DNA of 64,000 bases, taken from positions 22,791,501 through 22,855,500 of the forward strand of contig NC_088916.1 in assembly GCF_963576675.1 (NCBI RefSeq), given 5' to 3'. The notes beneath the pieces were generated by a model. The model was not told the origin of the DNA, ran no database searches, and saw only the letters and a program-made list of their open reading frames with translations. The position numbers and the translations under genes were made by a program. This document shows, piece by piece, positions 44,370 through 55,568 of this stretch. This DNA comes from Euphorbia lathyris. Lineage: Eukaryota; Streptophyta; Magnoliopsida; Malpighiales; Euphorbiaceae. Position 1 is the stretch's first letter; each line of letters opens with the position of its first letter.

Positions 44370-44646
44370 CACCAAATAAATTACCCGTGGCATTAGTAAG
44401 TTTATGCCACGCTTAAACTTTTCCCGTGGCATAAACAAGTTCAGCCACACAAAAAAAAAATATCGTGGCAAGATTCGTGGCACAAGTATATGTTTGCCAC
44501 AGAATAAACTTAACCGTGGCATAAATACATCAAGTGATCAAAAGTTTATGGTGGAATCCATTTTTTCCGTGGCTAACTAAAAATATGCCACGAATTTTAC
44601 ATTCTCGTGGCATGATTCGTGGCACAAGTGCTCATTTGTTGTAGTG
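44370..44646. repeat. Right subterminal repeat array of the CACTA element
   Basis: About a dozen CGTGGCA/TGCCACG-type motifs, mirroring the left end, and the closing inverted repeat ATTTGTTGTAGTG. Confidence 0.85.
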
Positions 44647-44667
44647 TAGATATTGACTGAGCTAGTT

Positions 44668-47600
44668 CTACTTCTTCTTTTTCTGAGCCGAGTGATCAGC
44701 TTGGGCAATTCCTTTGCCTTTCTCTTTCTCTTTGCTTCCAGAAGCATTACCTGCAGGCTGAGGCTGAGTTCCTCCTTGACGCTGAGTTCCTCCTTGACTT
44801 GTCTCCCCCGTTTTGCCATCATCGGGTTTGTAGAGGAAGGTTTCATTTTGTGCTGCAGAGGAGAGATAATGGGAGTAGCGCTGAAGCCTTTTGGTACTTT
44901 CACCCAAGCCATCAATGACTGGTACACTATCGTCCTGGATATGCCTAGGAACCCGAAGGGAGCTGCTGATCATGCTGAGGAGGCATTCATGAGATTTGCT
45001 CAGGCAGGTGAGTGAGCTTGTGAGCTGACCAAAAGCTTGATGGAACAGTTTTAGCAGAGCAGAATCATAAAACATGCGCTGGGCATTGTTGATGCGCATT
45101 GCCTTCATGATAGCTTGTGAAAAGCTCATGAGTTCAGTGTTGGAGATTGGATCAACATCCATCTGGGCTCTGTCGATGTTGAGTAGTCTGACTGCTTCAC
45201 TTAATTGGTCAATAGTACACTGGGAAGAGGAGGATACTAAGTCACGAGTACTGGTCAGCTCAGTATGAAGCTTGGTGAAGCATTGTTGAAGTTCGGCAGA
45301 GGTGGCAAACTCAGCATTGCCGGGTGGACTTGATTTGGTCAGCACAGCATTCAGCTTGGTAAAGCAGTCTTGCAACTCAGCAGATGTAGCAGACTCAGGA
45401 TTGGCAGTTGCGCTAGAGGTGGCCAGTTCCGCTGCTAGCTTAGCAAAATAGCTTTGAAGCTCAGTGGAAGTGGCATACCCTGGATTGACTTCTGACAGTT
45501 GGTGAATTTTGCCTTCAAGCGAATTCATATGGGTGGCCATTGTAAGCACTAGTTCAGTCAGTTTTGCTATTTGCCCTTGATTCGGTTGCTGAGTTTGAAC
45601 CGTAGTGATAATGCTAACCAGATCCTTCAATCCTCTGAGTTCATTTAGAAGCTGAGTAATACCTGATAGTTGGGTGGACTCAGCTTGAGCGGATTGGTGT
45701 GCATCAGCTTGAGTAGTGTTTAAATCTTGAAGCAGGGACTGAGCAGAGGCAATGACACGTCGGCCAGACTCAGTAGCATTCAAGTATGCAAATTTAGCAG
45801 CATTAGACTCAGAGGCTGGGACTGAGTTTGATGGTGGTGGAGGAGTTGGTTCTCTGCCAGATTGAGTACCTTGATTGGTACCTGGACTTTGATTGATTGG
45901 ATGAGCTGAGTCATCAACATGTTGTGTTGGAGGTGGAGTCTGATTAGACAAGTTAATCTGCTCAGCTTGAAGAGGTGAAGTGGAGACAGGAAGTGTGTCA
46001 CCTTGAGCAGCTTGAATTGGATCTGCAGGGTTTTTGGCTTGTTCCTCATCCTGAGTAACAGAGGCTTGTTTTTCCACTGGATTTTCTGGTGGTGACTCAG
46101 TCTGATTAGAGAAGTACTGGAACTGGATTGTAGAGAGATCAGTTTCAAGCTCATCAATGGGAAAGTCGTCCATGAGATCAATTTGCTTTTGCGCTTTCTT
46201 TTTGAGTCTTCGCCGTGTCTCAGCTCTTGGCGGTGAATGGTCAGTTCGAATACCTTCACTGGATTGAGTAGCAACTGTTTCCTCTTCTACAAGTTGCTCA
46301 ACAGGACCCTCAATAGCATTACTTTCTCTTTTTCTCTGCTCAGCATCATCCTGAGATTTCTCAACATTTGGAGATTCTTCCTGCTCAGTATTAGATTCTT
46401 GGTGCTCAACATGTTGCTCAGTTTCTTCTACAGCTTCCTTTTCTTGGTCATTTCCATGACCTTCAGGTTGAGTACAGTCTAGTGGGACAGCTTCCACTAT
46501 CTTTAAGGAGTTCCCCTTTTTCCTTTTCTTTAAAGGGGATTCTGGAGTTTCTTCTTTCTCATCCTCAGGCTCTTCTTGCCTTTTTCTTTTCTCAGCTAAC
46601 TCAGCTTGCTCCTTAGCCTTGTCAGCTTTAGCTTTTTATTTTAATGAAAGCCTTACTTTCTTTGGGACAGCATGAATGTCTTTTGAGCAGGTTTCTATAG
46701 CCTTTCTCTTCTTCCTTCTCTCAGGCTGAGCTGTCTCAGGTGACTCAACATGAGCCTCAACATCTTTTGCAGGCTCAGTTTCAAGGTCAATTTCTGGTTG
46801 CTCAGCTTCTTCATCTTCCTCAGCATCTCCAGCTCCTTCATATCCCTTTAAGGGTTGATTATACAACAGTCCATCCAGTAGAACTGCAGTGATTTCACTC
46901 CCCAGTGTACTTGTTTCATTCACCATCTCTATTTGCTTGTCCTGAATAATTTTTGTAATGAGAGAGCCCAAGCGGAGTTTCTTACCACTTCGTTGAAACG
47001 CTCCAACTAGAAAGACGGGAAGATTGAACGGAGTGTAGGTCAACATGTGCCAGATGAAGCACTGTTCGAAGTTTGATGCAGATGAAGCTGAGCTGAGTTT
47101 GGGGAAGATAAAGTTGGTCAGCATGTAGTGGACCATCTTTTGTTCTTTACCCATACAGGTGCTGGGTATTTCACCCTTATGATCCTTGGGTTTACAGAAC
47201 CCCTTAAGCTTCTCAGTTGTGTCTTTTGGCACTTTCTCCTTCGTCGTTCTAAATTGAATTCCTTCATCTGGTAAATCTAGTAAGGTGGCTAGATAGGAAG
47301 GGGTTACAATGATTTTCTGACCTTTAACTGTGGTCTCCAAATAGTCAGAGTCATCTGCATCAACACGTAGATTTGAGTAGAATTCCCGTACTAACCTGGG
47401 ATAGGTTGTTCCTGAAAGAGAGAAGAGACCTTTCCACTTGTTCTTCTCGATCCATTCACAGAATGGTTTCTCAGACGAGACAAAGCTTGGAGAAAACCAT
47501 CGGCATTTTAGAACCTCCATATTGGCAACCTTTTTGTGAACCTTGATCATGGTTCTTTTCACTGGTTGTGAGGAACCGGCGAGGTCAGCCTGAGTGGGTT

Positions 47601-47736
47601 TGTTTGAGGTTTGAGTTTTAGGGGTTTTGTCTTTGCCGGAAGCCATTTTTGAAGGTTTTGAGGTTTTTAGAGAGAGAGAGAAGTTCGATTTCAGGAGATT
47701 ACAAGCGTAAGGAATGAAGAGTGGGGATTCTTCCAC
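44668..47736 (-). pseudogene. Third ORF (env-like position) of Copia-B, one nonsense codon
   Basis: A single frame of 1,023 codons from 47,736 to 44,668 is interrupted by one TAA at 46,636-46,638. The N-terminal half has the plant-transposon-protein-like domain (FCEWIEKNKWKGLFSLSG, VREFYSNLRVDADD, FEQCFIWHML, NLPVFLVGAFQRSG). The C-terminal half is low-complexity, rich in Gln, Ser, Glu and Thr, with heptad-like stretches (ELQSYFAKLAAEL, repeated in variant form three times). No signal peptide or membrane helix is seen, so the 'envelope' label of this position is not supported. Copia-A has a relative at 51,961-50,219. Function unknown; probably a structural or host-factor-binding protein. Confidence 0.8.
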
Positions 47737-48255
47737 TTTTTATATGGATTTACGACGGCCCTTATTCATTAACTAGCCGTTTTTCCTAGGGACGTTCAAC
47801 CGACAAAAATTCTGTCATTTATGACATCTTCGGCGCATGGGATTTGCCATTAATGTGCGTCTTCCCAAGGTGCCAGAGGTTACACGTGTAGGTTCATTTT
47901 ACGCGAGTGGGTTTTTACTTGATTTTGCTAGAATTCGAAGCATTCGTGATGTTAAGTGTCAATGTTTTGTCTATCTCTAAATAACTCAGCATACGTTTGA
48001 GCACTCAGTATGTGCTTCTACTCAGCATAAGATGAAGACTCAATATGTCTATCTACTCAGCATGGGATATTTACTCAACATTTGTATCTACTCAGTATAA
48101 CCACTCAATGTTTATGTCTATTTAGCATGAGGTTATTTTTCTATTTTTAAACTTAATAGAGAGTAGATATTTATTGTTAATTTACTTAGCATGGCATTTG
48201 CACATTCATTCAAATTTCCACTCAGTATAGCAATCATTCAATCATACAGAATTAT
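47737..48255. other. Copia-B spacer between pol and third ORF
   Basis: Non-coding. Many short 'actcagcat' phrases recur, as in the equivalent Copia-A spacer at 52,000-52,430. Confidence 0.6.
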
Positions 48256-48424
48256 TTAGAGTGGATTTGACATACCAATTGCTTCCCTTAGTGTGTTGAA
48301 TTGTTCTCGTGCTAAGGATTTAGTGAAGATATCTGCAAGCTGATCATTTGTTGGCACGTAGGTCAGCTTGATCTCATCTTTTAGTACATGGTCTCTGATG
48401 AAGTGATGCCTTATGCTAACATGC
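48256..48424 (-). pseudogene. C-terminal end of Copia-B pol, cut off by Copia-A
   Basis: Continues the Copia-B polyprotein after the insertion point: [14 protein letters not shown], then [17 protein letters not shown], ending at a TAA at 48,256. It aligns residue by residue with the end of Copia-A pol. The 5-bp CATGC at 48,420-48,424 is the target duplication. Confidence 0.92.
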
Positions 48425-49775
48425 TGTTGGTCCCTTGTAAGGTTGCAAATATAGTTCCAAGGGGGGGTTAGGAACTATTTTACCTTTTTAAAATGATTAG
48501 GGCAGATTTCTTTCCTTTGAGAAAAGATTATGTAACAGCGGCACTTAGCAATCAGCAAGACACTGGCTTAGTCAACTAGTGACTAGGTCAGCTTCGTTGC
48601 TTAGGTCAGGAAATAGCACTTAGAGTCTATTCCTGAACTAACTCGTTGGTAGCGCACAACTCAGCTTGACCTCTTTTACTTGGTCAGTTTTAGTTTGTTT
48701 TAAGCAAGCAATATATTAAGGAGTTAAGGGTTAGAAATACTTCACTCAGCGGAGTTATCCAGGTTCGGCTTCTTCTAAGCCTACGTCCTGTCCCCGGAAC
48801 ACGTTCCGAGATTTCCAATTCACTACTGAGCTCTTTAAAGGTAGAGACTCGAAAACCCTTTACAAATCAGAAGCTGAGTATAACAAGAGTACCTTCCTCT
48901 ATACCTCTACTCACTTCTATTCTATTTCACTAAGTACTAAAACCGAGTACTTAGCTTCTCCTTTCTATTCCTAGAAATGATTAAGATTTGTCCTAAACAA
49001 CAATTGCTAGAACACCTTAGATGATTGAGGATCAATCACTCTAGACTTTTACACAGATGAATAAGCTTGTAGTGTAAGAATTTGCTTTGCTTTTGATGGA
49101 GAACTTTTATACACGTTTGGTCAGCGTAACGGCTTTTGCTCAAAGTTCTCTCTTGAATGTGGATTTTGAATGCTCTATTTATAGAGAGCTGTGAGAGCTT
49201 CTGGTTATTTCGAATTTCGAAATAACCGTTGGAGGGAAACGGCTACAGGTCGTTTTCACTCAGTCTGTCAGCAGTTCTCTTGGCCAATCAGATTCCAGCA
49301 TCTTCTGTTCTTCGGTCAGTGTGACAGTATGTTCCTCCATTTTAGGTAACGTCAACCAGACAGCTTGCTGCGTCTTCTGATCTTTACTAAAAGAGGAAAT
49401 ACTTTGTCTGGAAGCTGTCTTGTGGTCAGCGGCTGTCTTGTACATTTTGTCGAGACAGCTCAGCAGCTTCTAGCCGAAGTTGTCTACGTGGATCTTCTGG
49501 ATCCTTCTTTGCTCAGCATGCGTTTCATTACTTCAACGGCAGCGTTTTGAAATACGCGGGCTGAGTGATCTTGGGCTTGTTTGACTTGGGCCTTGACTTC
49601 CATATAGGGCTTAAGCCTTATGATCTTTATGTCTTATAATAAATTATAAACTCAACATTGAACAAACACATTAGTAACAATAAATCAAAGCATTTAAACT
49701 TAGTGTGTTGTAGAATATTTAATTTCACTTAATTAATTTTGTCAAATCAAAATCCTGTGGAAAGGTGTTTCAACA
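48425..49775 (-). repeat. 3' LTR of Copia-A
   Basis: 1,351 bp with TG...CA ends. It differs from the 5' LTR by about nine substitutions, all transitions, and one G in a G-run. TATA-like TATAAATAG (minus) is at 49,175-49,183, with a 25-bp palindrome at 49,203-49,227. Confidence 0.95.
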
Positions 49776-49789
49776 AACTCCCCCATTTT
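49776..49789 (-). other. Polypurine tract of Copia-A
   Basis: Minus strand AAAATGGGGGAGTT next to the 3' LTR. Confidence 0.88.
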
Positions 49790-50218
49790 GATGTTGGCAA
49801 AACTAATCAGCAATGAACTCAGCGTTGAGCTCCCCCATGATAGTTGACCTTTTTTATTAAGTGAACTCCCCCGTCAGGGCTGAGCTACTGACTTAGTTTT
49901 ATTCTAAACATTCTAAGGTTTAATTGAATAAGTCTAAGATCAGTTTTCAGGTATAGGTCAACTTATGGGACATATTCTATTTTACTCAGTATTCAGCGGA
50001 AATAATGTATAGTGACAGAGCGCTGAGTAATTTATTTGTTCAATGGTTTAGTTTAGACAGGTTCAAACATTAATTTCTACGCAGCATGTATTCAGATAAT
50101 ACTTAGCATTTGAAAGGATGAATAACAAAAGAAGTTAGGCATATTGAATTGCTTGAATAAAAATAAAATTAAAAAGACATTCATAGGAATTCCTAACTTC
50201 TAAATTCTTCCCTAACTT
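49790..50218. other. Copia-A 3' untranslated stretch
   Basis: Non-coding, between the third ORF and the polypurine tract. It is similar in wording to the Copia-B stretch at 38,015-38,431. Confidence 0.6.
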
Positions 50219-51961
50219 CTAACTTTGAGTTCCTTCTCCTGAATTGCCACTTTTCTCCCCCATTTTGCCAGCATCAACAGTAGGCAAATTCCCGGTAGGG
50301 GCAGTGGACTTGGTGAGTTCTTGCAGCAGATGAATTTGACCCTCCAAAGAATTCATGTGATTGACCATATTCAACATGAGTTCGGTCATTTTGGTCATTT
50401 GAGTTTGGGTTGGTTGCTGCGCCTGAACCGAAGAGAAGTGGTTGATCAGGTCATGGATTTCACGCAAAATTTGGTGAGTTACAGATGGATGAGAGGACTG
50501 ATCTTGAGTGGACTGGTTATGGTTTGGTGGAGGATGAACTTGTTCTTTAAGCAGAGTGTGAGCTGAGGCAATGACACGCCGTCCTGATTCAGTAGCACCT
50601 AGGTGTGCAAATTGGGTAGGAGTGGGCTCGCACTGAGTGCCTTGAGTAGCAACAGGACTACGGGGTGTGTTGACTTCAGGTGCTGAGTTGCTCTAGTATT
50701 GAGTTGGAGGTGGAATTTGAGCTTCTTTTGGACTAGCAGGGTTTTTGGCTTGTTTCTCATTTTGAGTAACAGAGACTTGTTTTTGTGGAGAATCCTCTTG
50801 AGTGATGTTGGGCTCAAGAACAGTTTCTTCTTCCTTATCCATATCTCCTGCTGTTCTCATTTTCTTCTGAGCTAACTCAGCTATTTCCTGATCAGCTTTC
50901 TTCTTGTTTCTTTGCATTAGCCTTACTTTTCTTGGGACAGTACGAATATCCTTCGAGCAGGTTCCCTTTTTCTTTTCCTTCTCAGCTTGAGCAATCTCAG
51001 ATGGCACAGTAGAAGTATACTCAGTTTTAGGTTCATTTGTTGGTTCTGTACCCTCATCAGATTGAGCAGTTTCAGAAGACTGCTCCAGATCTGTTAGATT
51101 TTCCATTTCTCCAATGGCTTGCTCAATCTCAGCCATAATATCCTCCTTCTCGGTGTTTCCATTTCCGTCATATCCTTTCAAGGGTTGACTATGTGATAGT
51201 CCATTCAACAGACCTGCAGTGATAACATTTCCTGATGAACTTATTTCACCTATAGTCTCTATATTCTTGTCCTGTATTATCTTTGTGATGAGATAACCCA
51301 AATGGAGCTTCCTTCCACTTCGTTGAAAAGCTCCGACCAAAAAGACAGGAAGATTGAATGGAGTGCTGGTCAGCATATGCCAGATGAAACATTGTTCAAA
51401 GTTGGAGGCGGATGAGGGTGAGCTGAGTTTAGGAAAGATGAAGTTGGTCAGCATGAAGTGGACCATCTTCTGATTTTTGCCCATGCAGGTGCTGGGTACT
51501 TCTCCTTTGTGGTCTCTGGGTTTACAGAACCCCTTCATCTTTTCTGCGATGGCTTTTGGTATTGGCTCCTTTGTTGTCCTGAACTGGATCCCTGTGTTTG
51601 GTATATCTAGCAGTGTTGCTAGATAATCAGGAGTTATCACTATCTTTTGACCTTTAACTGTGGTCTCTAAGTAGTCAGAGTCATCTGCATCAACGTGCAG
51701 GTTGGAGTAGAATTCTCTCACTATCGTGGGATAGGTTTGTCCGGAAAGAGAGAAGAGACCTTTCCATTTGTTCTTTTTGATCCATTCACAGAATGGTTTC
51801 TCAGAAGAGACGAAACCAGAAGGAAAGTATCGGCTCCTTAGTACTTCTTGATTCTTGGCCCAAGAGTGTACCTTAATCATCGTTCTTATCATGCTAGTTG
51901 AAGGACCAGCCTGATTAGTAGTTTTGAGGGTTGGAGAGAAGGTACTTTTGCTATAGGACAT
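50219..51961 (-). pseudogene. Third ORF of Copia-A, one nonsense codon
   Basis: One frame of 581 codons from 51,961 to 50,219 with a single TAG at 50,693-50,695 (CAG would restore it). The N-terminal domain closely matches that of Copia-B (FCEWIKKNKWKGLFSLSG, VREFYSNLHVDADD, NLPVFLVGAFQRSG). The tail is much shorter: the long Gln/Ser-rich C-terminal region of Copia-B is largely missing. No signal peptide or membrane helix. It lies between pol and the 3' LTR in sense orientation, the position of the extra ORF in Sirevirus elements. Function unknown. Confidence 0.8.
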
Positions 51962-52434
51962 TTTTGAAGTTCTGAAGTTCTTAAGTGATTAAGGAAATTT
52001 CTGAAGCTTTCTAAAGTTCAGTACGCGTAGAGAGAAGGTAGTGGGGAAATACCCACTATTTATAGATTTTTTAACTTAGGTTTCCGTTTGAATTTAGGTC
52101 GATTTTGCCCTTGGGTTGTCCAATCGGCAGAAACCCTGACATTTATGACACTTTAAGACGTATTCGGCGCATGCGCAGTACATGTGTCATTACGCGTGTG
52201 GTGGCATTAAATGCTAATAATTACTTTTACTCAGCGTGTGTTGTTATAAACGTTTCATATTCTGAGTAGTCAGTTTTGTTCAACGGATAGTTATAGAGAT
52301 TAGTTACTCGGCATGAGATAACTCACTCAGTGTGCATTTATTTCTGGGCATGTGATTTTGAATGAAAATCTTTAGGCACTCAGCATGGTATCACTCATTC
52401 AGCATGCATCATATCACATTTTTACTTAGGAATT
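51962..52434. other. Copia-A spacer between pol and third ORF
   Basis: Non-coding; repeated 'ctcagcatg' phrases as in Copia-B. Confidence 0.6.
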
Positions 52435-55400
52435 TTAAGACAGTGGATTAAACATACCAATGGCTTCTCTCAGTATGCTGAATTGCTCTCGTGCTAGAGG
52501 CTTTGTAAAGATATCAGCAAGCTGCTCATCTGTTGGCACATAAGTCAGCTTAATTTTTTTCTTGAGTACATGATCTCTGATGAAGTGATGTCTTATGCTG
52601 ACATGCTTCATCCTGATGTGCTGAATTGGGTTCTTTGAGAGGTCAATTGCACTTTTGTTGTCGCATTTGACTTCAATTGTCTTTGTTTGAACACCATAAT
52701 CTTCAAGCTGTTGCTTAATCCATAGGACTTGAGCAATACAGCTTCCAGCAGCAATGTACTCAGCTTCAGTTGTGGACAGGGCTACTGACGCCTGCTTCTT
52801 GCTGAACCAAGATACAAGACAGCTTCCTAGGAAATGGCATCCTCCAGAGGTGCTTTTTCTTTCGAGCTTGTCCCGTCCATAGTCAGCGTCAGTGTATCCA
52901 ATGAGTGTAAAGTCATGAGTATTTGGATACCACAAACCTGCATTTACTGAGCTTTGCAAATATCTAAGGATCCTTTTTACAGCTATGTAATGGGATTCCT
53001 TAGGGTTAGCCTGATATCTAGCACAATAACATACTGAGAACTGAATGTCCGGCCTACTTGCTGTTAAGTAAAGTAAAGAGCCAATCATACCTCGGTACAA
53101 CTTGCTGTCTACTGACTTACCATTCTCATCAGCACAAAGGACAATGTCAGTGCCCATAGGAGTGGATATTGGCTTACAATGTTCTAGTTCATATTTCTTC
53201 AATATCTCCTTGGCATATTTAGCTTGACTGATGAATATGCCATTCTTTCCTTGTTTAATTTGAAGTCCAAGGAAGAAGTTGAGTTCTCCCATCATTGACA
53301 TTTCGAATTCAGTCTGCATTTGCTTGCTAAATTCCTTGCACATAGATTCATTAGTAGCACCAAATATGATGTCATCTACATATATTTGTGCCAGCAGGGT
53401 ATCTTTACCCTTTCTCTTAATGAATAAGGTTGTATCAGCTTGACCTCTGACATAATTTCTAGTCAGTAAGAAGTTGGTCAGCCTCTCATACCAAGCACGT
53501 GGTGCTTGCTTGAGACCATACAGAGCCTTTTTGAGTTTGTAAACGTGGTTTGGGAACTTAGAATCCTCAAACCCTGGAGGCTGATTGACATAGACCTCCT
53601 CGTTTATTACTCCATTAAGAAATGCACTTTTAACATCCATTTGAAACAGTTTAAAATTCATATAAGATGCATATGCACATAAAATCCTAATTGCTTCTAG
53701 CCTTGCCACTGGGGCAAAGGTCTCACCATAGTCAATACCTTCTTGCTGACTGTAGCCCTGAGCTACAAGTCTTGCCTTGTTTCTGACTACGTTTCCTTGT
53801 TCATCCAGCTTGTTCCTGAAGACCCATCTCGTTCCAATGGTCTTTTGGCTCCTTGGATGTGGCACTAGCTCCCATACATTATTCCTCCTGAATTGGTTGA
53901 GTTCCTCTTGCATGGCATTCATCCAGAATTCGTCATGCTCAGCTTCGGCAAAGTTCTTCGGCTCCTGAACTGAGACGAAAGCTACATTGCCGAGATACTT
54001 CCTTAGTTGATTCCTTGTCATCAGCGTATTTCCAGCTGAGTCAAGAATTGCATTTTCTGAATGCCCTCTTGGGACTCTTATCTCCTTGGGTAGATTCGTG
54101 TCTTGTTCTATTTGTGTTTCAACATTCTCTGCAGAAGTAGATGGGTTAGTGAAAGTAATCTTAGGTTCACTCTTACTCTTGGTCAGCCGTTTTGTGAAGG
54201 ACTCAGTAGCTGGTTCTTGATCAGCAGGTGCTAAGTTTGGTTCATCTTCTATCAGCGGCTGGTATCTTCCTGCAGGGTCAGTTTCATCGAATTGCACATG
54301 TATAGATTCTTCTAATACTTGAGTTCTCTTATTAAAAACTCTGTATGCTTTGCTGTTTGTTGAGTAGCCTAGAAAGATAGCCTCATCAGCTTTTGAATCA
54401 AATTTGGCTAAGCTATCTTTGGTATTTAAAATAAAACATCTACAGCCAAAGGCACGAAAGTATCCAATGTTGGGCTTTCGTCCTTTCCAAAGTTCATAGG
54501 GGGTTTTCTTAAGTATAGGTCTAACTAGAGCCCTATTCAGAATATAGCATGCTGTGTTAACAGCTTCTCCCCAAAAATACTTTGGAAGCCTATGCTCATC
54601 CAGCATTGTCCTGGCAATCTCAACCAGAGTTCTGTTCTTCCTTTCAACAACCCCATTTTGCTGAGGCGTTCTAGGAGCAGAGAAGTTGTGGTCAATGCCG
54701 TTGGCTTCACAGAATTCAACAAACTTTTGGTTTTTGAATTCTCCACCGTTATCACTACGAATATGAGCTAATTTTAGGTCTTTCTCATTTTCAATTTTTC
54801 TAACCAAGTTTGAAAATGTCTCAAAGGTCTCATCCTTGCTGGTCAGCAAGATAACCCACGTATACCGAGAGAAGTCATCTACAATGACCAAGGAAAATCT
54901 TCTTCCACCCAGACTCAGCGGCTGGACTGGACCAAAGAGATCCAAGTGTAGTAACTCTAACGGACGTTTAGTTGAGACAATGTTTTTACTATGAAAAGAT
55001 TGTTTGGTTTGTTTTCCAGCTTGGCAAGCATGGCATAGTTGATCTTTTTGAAATTTAAGTTCAGGCAGTCCCTCAACCAATTGCTTTCTTGCTAATTTGG
55101 CCAGGAGGTCCATGCTTACATGACCAAGTCTCCTGTGCCATAGCCAGGAATTTTCTTCCTTAGTGACTAAGCATACATTTTTTGAAAACTTCTTTTCTAG
55201 GTTCAGCATGAAGACATTGTCTATCCGAGGGGCAGTTAAGATTAACTCATTTGTTTTTCCCTCATATATTTTACATCCAGTATCATCAAATATAACTTTT
55301 CTCCCATTATCACATAGCTGAGCTACGCTGAGTAAGTTATATTTGAGTCCGCTGACTAGGGAGACAGATTCAATTGTGGGATTACCTCCAACGGTGCCTG

Positions 55401-55527
55401 ATCCTACTATCTTACCCTTTCTGTTGTCTCCAAAACTTACGATTCCTCCTCGTTTACGTTCAAACGTGATGAATTGAGTTTCATCACCCGTCATATGCCT
55501 TGAGCATGCGCTGTCAATATACCACAT
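52435..55527 (-). CDS. Copia-A Pol polyprotein (protease, integrase, RT, RNase H)
   Basis: 1,030 codons without a stop. The protease active site is near the N-terminus (Asp5 in [13 protein letters not shown]). The integrase zinc finger is His131, His136, Cys165, Cys168; the catalytic triad is Asp196 (HLDLFGP), Asp259 (RSDNGGEF) and Glu295 ([10 protein letters not shown]). Reverse transcriptase spans about 550-790 with the YVDD motif at 716-719. RNase H has Asp880, Glu921 and Asp956. Domain order protease-integrase-RT-RNase H is that of Ty1/copia. All catalytic residues are present, so the enzyme set may be active. The first ATG at 55,527 is preceded by TAA in its own frame, and the frame is offset from gag. 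In Copia-B, gag and pol share one frame separated by a single TAG. Confidence 0.93.
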   Translation of the reverse strand: MWYIDSACSRHMTGDETQFITFERKRGGIVSFGDNRKGKIVGSGTVGGNPTIESVSLVSGLKYNLLSVAQLCDNGRKVIFDDTGCKIYEGKTNELILTAPRIDNVFMLNLEKKFSKNVCLVTKEENSWLWHRRLGHVSMDLLAKLARKQLVEGLPELKFQKDQLCHACQAGKQTKQSFHSKNIVSTKRPLELLHLDLFGPVQPLSLGGRRFSLVIVDDFSRYTWVILLTSKDETFETFSNLVRKIENEKDLKLAHIRSDNGGEFKNQKFVEFCEANGIDHNFSAPRTPQQNGVVERKNRTLVEIARTMLDEHRLPKYFWGEAVNTACYILNRALVRPILKKTPYELWKGRKPNIGYFRAFGCRCFILNTKDSLAKFDSKADEAIFLGYSTNSKAYRVFNKRTQVLEESIHVQFDETDPAGRYQPLIEDEPNLAPADQEPATESFTKRLTKSKSEPKITFTNPSTSAENVETQIEQDTNLPKEIRVPRGHSENAILDSAGNTLMTRNQLRKYLGNVAFVSVQEPKNFAEAEHDEFWMNAMQEELNQFRRNNVWELVPHPRSQKTIGTRWVFRNKLDEQGNVVRNKARLVAQGYSQQEGIDYGETFAPVARLEAIRILCAYASYMNFKLFQMDVKSAFLNGVINEEVYVNQPPGFEDSKFPNHVYKLKKALYGLKQAPRAWYERLTNFLLTRNYVRGQADTTLFIKRKGKDTLLAQIYVDDIIFGATNESMCKEFSKQMQTEFEMSMMGELNFFLGLQIKQGKNGIFISQAKYAKEILKKYELEHCKPISTPMGTDIVLCADENGKSVDSKLYRGMIGSLLYLTASRPDIQFSVCYCARYQANPKESHYIAVKRILRYLQSSVNAGLWYPNTHDFTLIGYTDADYGRDKLERKSTSGGCHFLGSCLVSWFSKKQASVALSTTEAEYIAAGSCIAQVLWIKQQLEDYGVQTKTIEVKCDNKSAIDLSKNPIQHIRMKHVSIRHHFIRDHVLKKKIKLTYVPTDEQLADIFTKPLAREQFSILREAIGMFNPLS

Positions 55528-55568
55528 TTTTTACTTCTCGGCACATCTCAGGCTTACCTGCATTGTGA

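Larger units (their letters stand above)
38432..44646. mobile_element. Non-autonomous CACTA (En/Spm) transposon with captured gene pieces
   Basis: Terminal inverted repeats CACTACAACAAAT and ATTTGTTGTAGTG are flanked by a perfect 3-bp duplication TAG (38429-38431, 44647-44649). Both ends carry subterminal repeats built on CGTGGCA/TGCCACG. These features are diagnostic of CACTA elements. The 6.2 kb element has no transposase-like frame (longest about 110 codons). Instead it carries an exon of a PDR-type ABC transporter and other exon-like pieces. It is inserted just downstream of the third ORF of Copia-B. Confidence 0.92.

Noticed and set aside
45780..46274. 164-codon frame overlapping the Copia-B third ORF
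   Set aside because: Wrong-frame shadow created by the biased codon content of the Gln/Ser-rich tail.
44668..47736. Envelope protein as the role of the third ORF
   Set aside because: No signal peptide, transmembrane helix or fusion-like segment is visible; only the position resembles env.
49260..49550. Short frames in the LTRs of Copia-A
   Set aside because: Present in both LTRs, with no motif; regulatory DNA rather than genes.
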